Source: Prochlorococcus marinus str. MIT 9211
GTDB taxonomy: Bacteria > Cyanobacteriota > Cyanobacteriia > PCC-6307 > Cyanobiaceae
NCBI RefSeq assembly: GCF_000018585.1
Contig: NC_009976.1
Coordinates: 186,001 to 250,000, forward strand
Length of the DNA stretch: 64,000 nucleotides
Reading direction: 5' to 3'
A program made the position numbers and the translations under genes. The notes under the pieces are model-generated. The model searched no databases. It saw only the letters and a program-made list of their open reading frames with translations, and was not told where the DNA came from. How positions within the stretch are numbered: position 1 is the stretch's first letter; the number at the start of each line of letters is the position of its first letter. Positions 28,924-38,705 of this stretch are shown here, in pieces.

Positions 28924-31686
28924 TTAGTTCTCTCCAATAAATTCTAATGATTCAGATTTATCTGAAGAAACTTTTATTCTCACCGCATTTGCCCCAAAAA
29001 ATTTATCTTCTAATAATTGGTTTGCAAGAGGGTTCTCTATGCGCCTTCTGATGATGCGTCTTAAAGGTCTTGCGCCATATTCAGGCTCATAACCTTCCTT
29101 TGCAAGCGCTTCAATAGTTGAACTATCTACACGCAGCTCTAAGCCTTGCTCAGCTAGTAATTCTCTCAGCTCAGTTAGCTGTAATCTCACAATGCGTTGG
29201 AGATGATCTATAGAAAGTGGCTTGAAACAGATTATTTCATCTATACGATTGAGAAACTCTGGTCGGAACTGCTGCCTTAATGCTTGATCAATACTTTTGG
29301 TTAATTTCTCATTGCTAAGAGTAGTTTCATTTATCTCTGCAGATAAGGAGTTAGCGTTTTCTAGAATTGTGCGACTTGCAAGATTACTTGTCATAACAAC
29401 AACTGTGTGACGAAAATCTACTGTTCTCCCTTGAGAGTCTGTAAGACGTCCATCATCCAAAACTTGAAGAAGAATATTGAATACATCTGGGTGACCTTTT
29501 TCTATTTCGTCTAAAAGTAGTACTGAATATGGCCGCCGTCTTACTGCCTCAGTGAGCTGACCTCCTTCTTCATAGCCTACATATCCTGGTGGCGCTCCAA
29601 GCAATCTTGCAACTGCATTTCTTTCCATAAATTCACTCATATCCAATCTGATTAAGGCCTCCTCTTCATCAAACAGTGAAGCAGCAAGGGCTTTTGCAAG
29701 CTCTGTTTTTCCTACGCCTGTTGGCCCTAAGAAAAGAAACGATCCAATTGGTCTATAACTATCTTTCATCCCAGCTCTTGCTCGTTTTATAGCCTCTGCA
29801 ACTGCTTTGACTGCTTCAGATTGACCAATTACTTTATTTCCTAGATCTGTTTCTAAATTTAAAAGCTTTTGTTTTTCACCAGCCATAACTTTATTGACAG
29901 GTATCCCAGTCCATCTAGAAACAACATCAGCTATATCTTCAGGCTCTACTTGGTCTCTTATTAAAGATGTTCCATCACTTTTGAATCTCTCAATCGAAGC
30001 TTTTAAGTCATTAATTGCTTCATGTAAATAGTGAAGTTCATCATATTTCAACCTGGCTACTGTTTCTAAATCTCCTTTCTCTTCTGCGTCTTCTATTGAA
30101 TTGCAAATAATATTTTCTTGATTGACTAACTCACTAAGTTCTTTAGCCATTAGTTTTTCATTTTCCCATTGAGCAGAGATTTTTTTGGACTCTTGAATTA
30201 TAAGATCACGTTTCGATTTTATTCTAATTACTTCTGTTTCTAATGAATTTTCTTCGGCTTTAATTAAATCGACGCTTAACTTATGAAGGCTTGATTCTAA
30301 TTCTTCTAAAGCTAATGGTTTTGAGGTTGCTTCCATCTTTAGCTGAGCAGAAGCTTCATCAATTAGATCAATTGCTTTATCTGGAAGGCAGCGATCACCA
30401 ATATATCTATCTGCTAATCGATTGGCAGCAATTAATGCTTCATCACTAATTTTGACTCCATGATGTAATTCATAGCGCTCTTTAAGTCCTCTTAGAATAT
30501 CTACGCTTACTTCAAGATTTGGTTCTTTGATTGGGACTTGTTGAAATCTTCGATTAAGAGCCTGGTCTTTCTCTATTGTGCGTTGAAAGCTTTCAGGGGT
30601 AGTAGCACCAATACAACGTAGATCACCGCTTGCAAGAACAGGCTTTAGTAAGCTTCCTGCATCTGCGCTAGAGCGATCTGTACTTAAAACTGTATGTAAT
30701 TCGTCAATAAATAAGATGACCCCCGCATCAGGGTTGCTAGCTCTAGCTAATACCGATCTTAATCGCTCTTCAAATTGACCACGAAACTTTGTACCTGCAA
30801 TTAAAGCCCCTATATCTAACGAAATTAGCTTTAGACCCTTTAAAGAATCTGGTACTTCGTTACAAATTATTTTTTGGGCTAATAATTCAGCAATGGCTGT
30901 TTTGCCAACTCCTGGAGCACCAATTAACACAGGATTATTTTTACCTCTTCGAGATAAGACTTTGATGACTAATTGAATTTCTTCATTTCTGCCGATTACA
31001 GGGTCTAGTTTGCCGTTCATGGCTGCTAGGGTTAAATCTTTTCCAAATTCCTTCAGTGGATTTATTTCTTCATTAATATTTGAACCATTTTTTAATTGAA
31101 TTTGGGCTGTCTGGGTTTTTTGGATAGAAGATTCTTGATCAAAAATTTTAGAGTTTTCTTCCTTATCATTAATGGTTGTCTGATAAGGAATTGATTCTTT
31201 TATAAGAATTGATTCTTCGGATCTGCTGCGTTTTTTATTTATTGGTTTTGGTAATCGCCTTAACTCGCTTTCTAGAATCTCACTTGGGAGTCCGAGTTCT
31301 GTGAATAGCTTCGTCCCGATGCGCTTATCTCTACCTAGGGCAATTAGAATATGTGAGATCTCAATTAAACGAGATCCCCACCTTGCTCTGAAATTTTCAG
31401 CTGTGTCTAGTAACTCCTCCAGATCTTCACCTATAAAAATTCTGTTTGAACTAGATGCTGGCAAGTTTGCAAGAAATTCTTCCACTTCATCAAGTAGTTC
31501 GGCATTATTTATTGGCAGTGGATCTACAATATTTTTGTAATTAGAATCAGTAAATAGCACTTGAAGAAGATGCTCAACATCTAGATATTCATGTCTCCAT
31601 CTACGAGCTTCATGCTCACTTCCTATTAATAGCTCCCATGCAGAATTGCTAAAGAGATCAGGGTTAGTTGTAAGACTTTTTTTCAT
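28924..31686 (-). CDS. clpB2: ClpB-type AAA+ disaggregase paralogue
   Basis: This 920-residue Hsp100 protein has a divergent Clp N-domain (residues 1-150) followed by a polar linker. AAA1 has Walker A GAPGVGKTA and the ILFIDELHT Walker B. A coiled-coil middle domain (about residues 430-560) separates it from AAA2, with GPTGVGKTE and LLLDEIEKGHPDVF. The middle domain marks it as ClpB-like, not ClpC, and no ClpP-binding loop is obvious. The acidic linker at about residues 155-215 is longer than in classical ClpB. It would unfold aggregates with DnaK, or have specialised. It precedes the secE block. Confidence 0.88.
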   Translation of the reverse strand: MKKSLTTNPDLFSNSAWELLIGSEHEARRWRHEYLDVEHLLQVLFTDSNYKNIVDPLPINNAELLDEVEEFLANLPASSSNRIFIGEDLEELLDTAENFRARWGSRLIEISHILIALGRDKRIGTKLFTELGLPSEILESELRRLPKPINKKRSRSEESILIKESIPYQTTINDKEENSKIFDQESSIQKTQTAQIQLKNGSNINEEINPLKEFGKDLTLAAMNGKLDPVIGRNEEIQLVIKVLSRRGKNNPVLIGAPGVGKTAIAELLAQKIICNEVPDSLKGLKLISLDIGALIAGTKFRGQFEERLRSVLARASNPDAGVILFIDELHTVLSTDRSSADAGSLLKPVLASGDLRCIGATTPESFQRTIEKDQALNRRFQQVPIKEPNLEVSVDILRGLKERYELHHGVKISDEALIAANRLADRYIGDRCLPDKAIDLIDEASAQLKMEATSKPLALEELESSLHKLSVDLIKAEENSLETEVIRIKSKRDLIIQESKKISAQWENEKLMAKELSELVNQENIICNSIEDAEEKGDLETVARLKYDELHYLHEAINDLKASIERFKSDGTSLIRDQVEPEDIADVVSRWTGIPVNKVMAGEKQKLLNLETDLGNKVIGQSEAVKAVAEAIKRARAGMKDSYRPIGSFLFLGPTGVGKTELAKALAASLFDEEEALIRLDMSEFMERNAVARLLGAPPGYVGYEEGGQLTEAVRRRPYSVLLLDEIEKGHPDVFNILLQVLDDGRLTDSQGRTVDFRHTVVVMTSNLASRTILENANSLSAEINETTLSNEKLTKSIDQALRQQFRPEFLNRIDEIICFKPLSIDHLQRIVRLQLTELRELLAEQGLELRVDSSTIEALAKEGYEPEYGARPLRRIIRRRIENPLANQLLEDKFFGANAVRIKVSSDKSESLEFIGEN

Positions 31687-31723
31687 TGTTGTAATTTCAG
31701 GGATTTTAAAAAATATTTAGTCA

Positions 31724-32122
31724 TTATTTGAGGGTTCTCGATGAGAGATCTATTAATTCAATTTTGTACCCATCAGGATCTTCCACAAAAGCAATAATAG
31801 TTTTTCCGTGTTTCATTGGACCTGGCTCTCTAACAATATTTCCACCATTTTTTTTGATCAACTCACAAGTTTCAAAGATATTTTTGACTCCCAAAGCAAT
31901 GTGGCCATACGCATTGCCAAGTTCATAGTGGTCAACATCCCAGTTATGAGTCAATTCTAAAACCGTATTATTTTCTTCTGGTCCATAACCCACAAAAGCC
32001 AGAGTGAAACGACCTGATGGATATTCTTTTTGTCTCAGTAGATTCATGCCTAAGATTGTGGTGTAAAACCAAAGTGATTTTTCAAGATCACCGACCCGAA
32101 GCATCGTATGGAGCATTCTCAT
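31724..32122 (-). CDS. gloA: lactoylglutathione lyase (glyoxalase I)
   Basis: This 132-residue VOC-fold enzyme has [19 protein letters not shown], the metal-ligand Glu in [19 protein letters not shown] with the His ligand, and the closing [14 protein letters not shown] with the last Glu. It isomerises the methylglyoxal-glutathione hemithioacetal. Its divergent neighbour is eno, and methylglyoxal derives from triose phosphates, so the pairing makes metabolic sense. Confidence 0.93.
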   Translation of the reverse strand: MRMLHTMLRVGDLEKSLWFYTTILGMNLLRQKEYPSGRFTLAFVGYGPEENNTVLELTHNWDVDHYELGNAYGHIALGVKNIFETCELIKKNGGNIVREPGPMKHGKTIIAFVEDPDGYKIELIDLSSRTLK

Positions 32123-32250
32123 GTTGGGTGATATGTTTTTAAGGAAGTTATCTTTATTTTGCTTGGTAACTGAGTTTCTTAAAGGCTTTGCTATTACACA
32201 AAGTACTAAAAACTACAAAGGCAATGCTACCAGCAACTCATAAGATCTAA

Positions 32251-33567
<1,317 letters not shown>

Positions 33568-33590
33568 TAAGGATATTTCTATTGGGATAA

Positions 33591-35273
33591 CTATTTATTG
33601 CTGTCTTGTATCCTTTCAAGTCTTTCATCCCGTCTCATTTTTAGTTGCAGTTTTATCCATCCCATAGACACTGGAACTGCCCCTAATATTGGAATAATTG
33701 CAAAGCTAGGTTGATTGCTTGAGCCTAGTAAGGCTGCGGCAATACCAAGGCAACCAATTAAAATCGATTGTCCCATTGATTGTTGAGCATTGATCATTCG
33801 GCGCAGTTGTCTATCTGATTCGCCAAGCCTGATTTGTAATTGAAGATCACCTTGCTCAAGCCTTTCTAGACTTTCATCTAAACGTTTAGGAAGTCCAACT
33901 GCTTTACTACCTAACTCTCCCATTTGGCGACCTATCTCATTGATTAAATCATTTGGATTTGAATTAGTTGAGCTCATAAGTGAAATTAAGTATGGCTTTG
34001 TTATTGAAATTAAATTAAAGCTAGGATCAAGAGTTCTTCCTACCCCTTCAAAGGTTGAGAGAGCTCTCATAACAAAAATTAACTCAACAGGAAGTCTGAA
34101 AGGTTTGCCATAAACCAATTCATACAAATCTCCAGACAGTTTGTCCATAATATTTGCTGAGAATGGAGGAGTTAGCATTTCTTGGAGCATTACTCTGACT
34201 AACCTTCTTACAGGGCCAGCATCTATCCCTTTAGCAATTAAGCCAGCTTCTTGTAATTGCTCAACTAATGCTGATGCATCTTTAATTGCAGCCAAGCGAA
34301 CCATTTCACCAAGCCTTTCTCTCAAGCGTTGAGAAATAGTCCCCATCATTCCAAAGTCATAATAAATAAGAGATCCATCAGCACTAACTGCAAGATTTCC
34401 AGGGTGTGGATCTGCATGAAAAAAACCAAATTCAATAAGTTGTTTTAAATAACTGGAAGCCCCTATTTCAGCAATTTTGGAAGGATTGATTCCTTGTTGA
34501 GCGAGTGCTTTTTGATCATTGATTTTTATACCTGGTAAATAGTCCAGACAAATGACTTTTTTTGTTGTTAGTTCCCAAACCACACCAGGTATTTGAATTG
34601 CGGGATCTTCTAGAAATTGCTGCCGAAACCTTGCTGCAAATTCAGCCTCTATTTGAAAGTCCAATTCCCGGAGCAATACTCTTTGACATTCTTTTGCCAT
34701 GCCTATCCAATCTCTTCCTTCGCTCCAAGATTTGTTTTTTTGAAATAATGAAGCCACCTCTTGCATTATCTCAAGGTCTAGGCGAAAAAAAGTTTCTAAT
34801 CCTGGACGTTGAATCTTGAATACAACCTGTCTTCCACTTTTAAGACATCCTCTATGTACTTGTGCTAAGGAAGCTGCTCCTAGAGGGGTTTGTTGGATAT
34901 CTATGATTTCTTTGCAACGAGGGCCTAATTCCTTCTCAAGTATTTCTTGAGCTTTTACAAAGTCAAATGGCGGAACTTTGTCTTGGAGTGAAGCTAGTTC
35001 AACTATCCAACCTTTTGGTAATACATCTGGACGGGCTGAAAGCAGTTGGCCAAGTTTAATAAATGCAGATCCAAGATGAAGGAGTTCTTGGGTCAGCCAC
35101 TTAGCTCTAAGGGTTTGTCTTCTATCTTTCTTTCTTTTGTTATAACCACCTAGATAAGTCCACCCTTGGTTGTCCCACCAAAGAAATGTCATTAAAGCTA
35201 GAACAGATCGCCATATTTTCACTGCACGCAAATTTCTGCGAAAAGATTGCAGTAATTTTTTTAGATACCTCAA
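33591..35273 (-). CDS. ABC1/UbiB-family atypical kinase
   Basis: This 560-residue protein has the ABC1 signature KLGQLLSARPDVLP (the KxGQ motif), AAASLAQVHRG (Ala-rich loop PLGAASLAQVH), VFKIQRPG with the lysine, and HADPHPGNLAVSADG plus YYDFGMMG for metal binding. Two C-terminal hydrophobic segments (about residues 505-540) suggest membrane anchoring. Plant and cyanobacterial relatives act in prenyl-lipid and quinone metabolism; the specific target is unknown. Its start overlaps the next upstream gene by 4 nt. Confidence 0.88.
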   Translation of the reverse strand: MRYLKKLLQSFRRNLRAVKIWRSVLALMTFLWWDNQGWTYLGGYNKRKKDRRQTLRAKWLTQELLHLGSAFIKLGQLLSARPDVLPKGWIVELASLQDKVPPFDFVKAQEILEKELGPRCKEIIDIQQTPLGAASLAQVHRGCLKSGRQVVFKIQRPGLETFFRLDLEIMQEVASLFQKNKSWSEGRDWIGMAKECQRVLLRELDFQIEAEFAARFRQQFLEDPAIQIPGVVWELTTKKVICLDYLPGIKINDQKALAQQGINPSKIAEIGASSYLKQLIEFGFFHADPHPGNLAVSADGSLIYYDFGMMGTISQRLRERLGEMVRLAAIKDASALVEQLQEAGLIAKGIDAGPVRRLVRVMLQEMLTPPFSANIMDKLSGDLYELVYGKPFRLPVELIFVMRALSTFEGVGRTLDPSFNLISITKPYLISLMSSTNSNPNDLINEIGRQMGELGSKAVGLPKRLDESLERLEQGDLQLQIRLGESDRQLRRMINAQQSMGQSILIGCLGIAAALLGSSNQPSFAIIPILGAVPVSMGWIKLQLKMRRDERLERIQDSNK

Positions 35274-35584
35274 ATTTTGTCCTCGAGCTCTCTTGTGAGT
35301 TCAGAGACCTTGACTCTAATTAGATCAATTTTTGCTTTTGTACTATTAGGTTCTTTATCTTTGGCATCAGATTCTTGGCTGACATCTTTACCATTGGAAT
35401 CAGTATCTAATCGATTTGCTTCAGTAATAATTTCATCTTTTAAAATTTGCCATTCTTCTTTTAGCCGCTCAGGTCCCTCTTGAGCAATAACTGCAAGTTC
35501 AGCAGCGGCATTGACAATTTTGCTCCCTATTCGAACAGTCAGGCGATTAAGGGTTGCTTTTAGTAGGTTCTCGGATGAACTCAT
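35270..35584 (-). CDS. small acidic conserved protein upstream of the ABC1 kinase
   Basis: This 104-residue soluble protein is rich in Glu, Lys and Asp. It has an N-terminal alpha-helical block (NLLKATLNRLTVRIGSKIVN) and a C-terminal charged helix likely to form a coiled coil. I do not recognise a named family. Its stop overlaps the start of the ABC1 kinase gene by 4 nt, implying co-translation and perhaps a shared task. No signal peptide or transmembrane segment is visible. Confidence 0.65.
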   Translation of the reverse strand: MSSSENLLKATLNRLTVRIGSKIVNAAAELAVIAQEGPERLKEEWQILKDEIITEANRLDTDSNGKDVSQESDAKDKEPNSTKAKIDLIRVKVSELTRELEDKI

Positions 35585-35625
35585 GGCTTAATTCATCAAA
35601 CTAGACTTTATAAGATTGCATTCGA

Positions 35626-36126
35626 TTATGGATCTGGGAGTGATTTGAATAGTTTTTGGAATATTCTTTTCTCCTTTTCTAAATTTGATTCAATATTAGG
35701 AGCTTCATCTTTAAGAAATGAAGTCGGATGTTTTCTTGTTAGCTTTTCTGAAGACCCGTTGATTTCTTCAGTCGCGGATAAGGGTGTAGATACTTTGTCT
35801 TTTGACTCAAGGTTTTTCGAATCTAATAGCAGAGTTTTTTGAGTGGCTTTCAGATTTGTTTTGTTTGAAGAGTTTTTTATGACGATATCTTTTTCAAGAC
35901 TCTGAGTAGGGCCGTTCTGTTTAATGTGGATTCCTTGATAAGACTCTTCTAAGTCTTCCTGCGGAATCATTTTTTTAAGCAATAGTCTATTTTTGCTTTC
36001 CAGTAATTGGTTTCTATGAACAAATGCTTGGTTAGTAATTTTGTATCCAGTAGCCAATAAGCTTCCTATAAATAGTGGAATCAGCCAAAATTGTGAAAGT
36101 TTTCTCAGGTTTTCTTTCCTTTCCAT
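35626..36126 (-). CDS. hypothetical single-pass membrane protein
   Basis: This 166-residue protein has a short basic start, one hydrophobic segment at about residues 14-28 (WLIPLFIGSLLATGY) and a long, low-complexity, Lys/Glu/Ser-rich tail with no recognisable domain. A signal-anchor topology with an exported or lumenal tail is likely. It lies 41 bp upstream of the acidic protein on the same strand. Lack of motifs makes any function a guess. Confidence 0.55.
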   Translation of the reverse strand: MERKENLRKLSQFWLIPLFIGSLLATGYKITNQAFVHRNQLLESKNRLLLKKMIPQEDLEESYQGIHIKQNGPTQSLEKDIVIKNSSNKTNLKATQKTLLLDSKNLESKDKVSTPLSATEEINGSSEKLTRKHPTSFLKDEAPNIESNLEKEKRIFQKLFKSLPDP

Positions 36127-36154
36127 ATTTATGATTTGAAGGAGGATGAGTTAA

Positions 36155-36253
36155 ATGAGTTCTCGCGCACTTTCGCTTTTGGGAGGTCTTGCTTTTATCA
36201 GTTTTTACCAATTCTATTTAAAAGGCTCTCTATTTCTACAATGCGATCCATAA
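36155..36253 (+). CDS. candidate small membrane protein (32 residues)
   Basis: ATG at 36155 is preceded by AAGGAGG ten bases upstream, one of the best Shine-Dalgarno matches in the window. The frame gives 32 residues: a basic start (MSSR), a hydrophobic helix (ALSLLGGLAFISFYQFYL), then a short tail ending QCDP. Such a size and layout fit small thylakoid or membrane subunits, but I could not match it to a known Psb, Psa or Pet peptide. It lies between divergent genes. Confidence 0.4.
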   Translation: MSSRALSLLGGLAFISFYQFYLKGSLFLQCDP

Positions 36254-36369
36254 TCATTCAATAGATCACAGCTCTCGAATGATTAGCTTGATGATGTTCT
36301 TTCTCAGCATCACAAGCTTTATATTCTGCTAATAACAGAAGTTAAACCCTCAACGGAGACAAAGCTATT

Positions 36370-37326
36370 TTGGAAACTATTGAAACTGATGTAGTAATAG
36401 TTGGGGGTGGGCCTGCAGGATGTAGCTGTGCTCTATATACCTCTCGCGCTGATTTGAAAACAGTAATACTAGACAAGAATCCTTCTGTAGGTGCTTTGGC
36501 AATTACCCATCAAATAGCTAATTATCCAGGAGTTCCTACAGATATCAGTGGAGATGATTTATTAACTTTGATGCGTGATCAGGCAATTCAATATGGGACT
36601 GATTATCGAAGGGCACAAGTATTTGGAGTTGATGTTAATGGAGAATGGAAAACAGTTTTTACTCCTGAAGGTACTTTTAAAGCCAAAGCACTTGTACTGG
36701 CAAGCGGTGCTATGGGTAGACCGGCTTCTTTTAAAGGAGAGGCAGATTTCTTGGGAAGGGGTGTAAGTTATTGTGCAACCTGCGATGGGGCTTTTTATAA
36801 AGGACGAGAGGTTGCAGTAGTTGGTACTAACAAGGAGGCTATAGAAGAAGCAAATGTTCTGACTAAGTTTGCTTCAACGGTTCATTGGATAACCTCTAGT
36901 GACCCTAAAGACGATGATATGCATGCCCAAGATTTAATGAACCAGCCCAATGTGAAGCATTGGAGTCGCACAAGATTAATGCAAATTGAAGGTGATGATG
37001 GTGGTGTGACAGGTGTGCTTGTTAAAAATCGTTCTCAGGAAAGCAATCAATCTTTGACTCTAGAAGGTGTTTTTGTATATATGAGTGGTTCAAAGCCAAT
37101 TACCGATTTCCTTGGGGATCAAATTGCATTAAATGAAAATGGAGGTGTAGTTGTCGATGATTTTATGTCCACCACTTCTGAAGGTGTTTGGGCTATAGGC
37201 GATATACGAAATACACCTTTTAAGCAAGCTGTTGTAGCAGCTTCGGATGGCTGTATTGCGGCAATGGCTATTGATAGATATTTAAATAGCAGAAAATCAA
37301 TTAGAGTTGATTGGGTTCATTCTTAA
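36370..37326 (+). CDS. thioredoxin-reductase-like flavoprotein without canonical NADPH motifs
   Basis: This 318-residue protein has the TrxR layout: FAD loop VVIVGGGPAGCSCALY (residues 8-23), the redox pair CATC at 135-138, and the second FAD motif WAIGDIRNTPFKQAVVAASDG near the end. In the central domain, where NADPH-dependent enzymes have GGGxSA and an HRR-type phosphate site, it reads VVGTNKEAIEEA and HWITSSDP. NADPH binding is therefore probably lost. This matches the diflavin disulfide oxidoreductase (DDOR) type described from cyanobacteria, where a second FAD occupies the site; that assignment is inference. The start is TTG at 36370. Confidence 0.82.
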   Translation: METIETDVVIVGGGPAGCSCALYTSRADLKTVILDKNPSVGALAITHQIANYPGVPTDISGDDLLTLMRDQAIQYGTDYRRAQVFGVDVNGEWKTVFTPEGTFKAKALVLASGAMGRPASFKGEADFLGRGVSYCATCDGAFYKGREVAVVGTNKEAIEEANVLTKFASTVHWITSSDPKDDDMHAQDLMNQPNVKHWSRTRLMQIEGDDGGVTGVLVKNRSQESNQSLTLEGVFVYMSGSKPITDFLGDQIALNENGGVVVDDFMSTTSEGVWAIGDIRNTPFKQAVVAASDGCIAAMAIDRYLNSRKSIRVDWVHS

Positions 37327-37354
37327 TATTGAACTCATTAAATTCCATCAAAAC

Positions 37355-37636
37355 CTAAAGCTCAGTTGCTTCTGATACATAAGCAACTCCTCCATAATAA
37401 CTAAGTATAGACCTTATATTTTCCCTTACTTTATCTATAGTCTCCAATTCGCAAAAGACTATTACGTGGGCATTTGCGCCAAGACCAGTAAATTCCATAT
37501 CTTCTGAAACAACCGTTTGAGGACCTTTACCTGTTGCATGTTTTAAGACGGTATACCCAGGTACCTCTGCAGCTTCGAGAGCAGTAAGTATTGCATCTAG
37601 CTCTCTTTCTCCAAAAATGAGATCCAGTCGTTTCAT
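37355..37636 (-). CDS. sbtB: PII-like regulatory protein next to SbtA (SbtB-like)
   Basis: This 93-residue protein fits the PII-like ferredoxin fold: KRLDLIFGERELDAILTAL, then a T-loop region around HATGKGPQTVV, then a second repeat ending in YYGGVAYVSEA. It starts 4 nt after the sbtA stop, the position of SbtB, the trimeric nucleotide-sensing protein that binds and inhibits SbtA. The C-terminal redox loop with paired cysteines known from some SbtB proteins is absent. The symbol reflects position and fold, not demonstrated function. Confidence 0.75.
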   Translation of the reverse strand: MKRLDLIFGERELDAILTALEAAEVPGYTVLKHATGKGPQTVVSEDMEFTGLGANAHVIVFCELETIDKVRENIRSILSYYGGVAYVSEATEL

Positions 37637-37640
37637 TTAT

Positions 37641-38636
37641 TTATCCAATAGAAGGAATGAGTTTGTTTACCAGACCCATATATAGAGGTATTCCAATTAC
37701 AATATTAAAAGGGAAAGTTAACCCTAGGGTGGTTGAAATGTAATAGCTTGATTTAGCTTCAGGCACCGTCATTCTCATTGCAGCTGGAACTGCAAGATAT
37801 GAAGCACTGGCACATAGAATTGCAAATAAGAGTGAATTACCAGGACCTAGTAATAATGCTTTTGCAACAAAAATTCCTAAACATGCATTCAAAAGAGGAA
37901 TCAGTACCGCAAAAATAATTAGGAATGACCCTGCTTTCTTAAGACTAGGCAGTCTCTGAGCAGCAACTATTCCCATATCCAATAGAAAGAAACATTCCGC
38001 TCCATAAAACAACTTGCCAGTAAAAGGTTGCATTTTATCGACTCCAACTGGATTATGAGCAGCAGTGAGGAATCCAATAACTAGACTACCCAAAAGTAAA
38101 TAGACTGATCCATTTAGCATTGATTCATGCAAAATAGACCTCCATTTCATTTCTTGTATATTTGGCCGATTTTTTGGAGCGCCTAGCTTTACAAGTAAAA
38201 GACCAACAATTATTGCGGGCGATTCCATTAATGCTAAAGCCGCAACCATAAAGCCATCAAATGGTATGTTTTGACTCTCTAAAAAACTTTCTGCTGTTAT
38301 GAAAGTTACTGCACTTATCGATCCATAGGCAGCTGCAATTGCTGCTGAATTAAAAACATCAAGCTTTAATCGCAAAATTACAAAACATACTAGTGGTATA
38401 AGTAAAGACATTAATATCGCTGCAATAAGTGTTGGAAAAACTTGACCTCCAAAACCACTCTTTTCAAGCGCTAGTCCCCCTTTAAAACCAATTGCTAGTA
38501 GAAGATATAGAGAAAAAAGTTTGGGTAAAGGTGCAGGTATTTCCAGATCAGAACGTACTACTACAGCTACAATTCCTAAAAAGAAAAATAGTACTGGAGG
38601 TGTTAATACATTTTGAAGAATCAGATTGGTTTCCAT
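37641..38636 (-). CDS. sbtA: sodium-dependent bicarbonate transporter SbtA family
   Basis: This 331-residue polytopic membrane protein has about ten hydrophobic helices in two inverted halves. Family segments include LYLLLAIGFKGGLALEKSG, AAIAAAYGSISAVTFITAES and CASASYLAVPAAMRMTVPEA. SbtA imports bicarbonate for the carboxysome. It is slightly shorter than the roughly 370-residue Synechocystis protein, with a shorter central cytoplasmic loop. It is flanked by the PII-like gene (4 bp) and bicA (69 bp), all transcribed leftward. Confidence 0.9.
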   Translation of the reverse strand: METNLILQNVLTPPVLFFFLGIVAVVVRSDLEIPAPLPKLFSLYLLLAIGFKGGLALEKSGFGGQVFPTLIAAILMSLLIPLVCFVILRLKLDVFNSAAIAAAYGSISAVTFITAESFLESQNIPFDGFMVAALALMESPAIIVGLLLVKLGAPKNRPNIQEMKWRSILHESMLNGSVYLLLGSLVIGFLTAAHNPVGVDKMQPFTGKLFYGAECFFLLDMGIVAAQRLPSLKKAGSFLIIFAVLIPLLNACLGIFVAKALLLGPGNSLLFAILCASASYLAVPAAMRMTVPEAKSSYYISTTLGLTFPFNIVIGIPLYMGLVNKLIPSIG

Positions 38637-38705
38637 AATTTTCTTATCTCCTTAAGTGAGTTATTGGTTTTGCATAGGCTTAATGATTTTTCAGTATTGA
38701 TTGTA

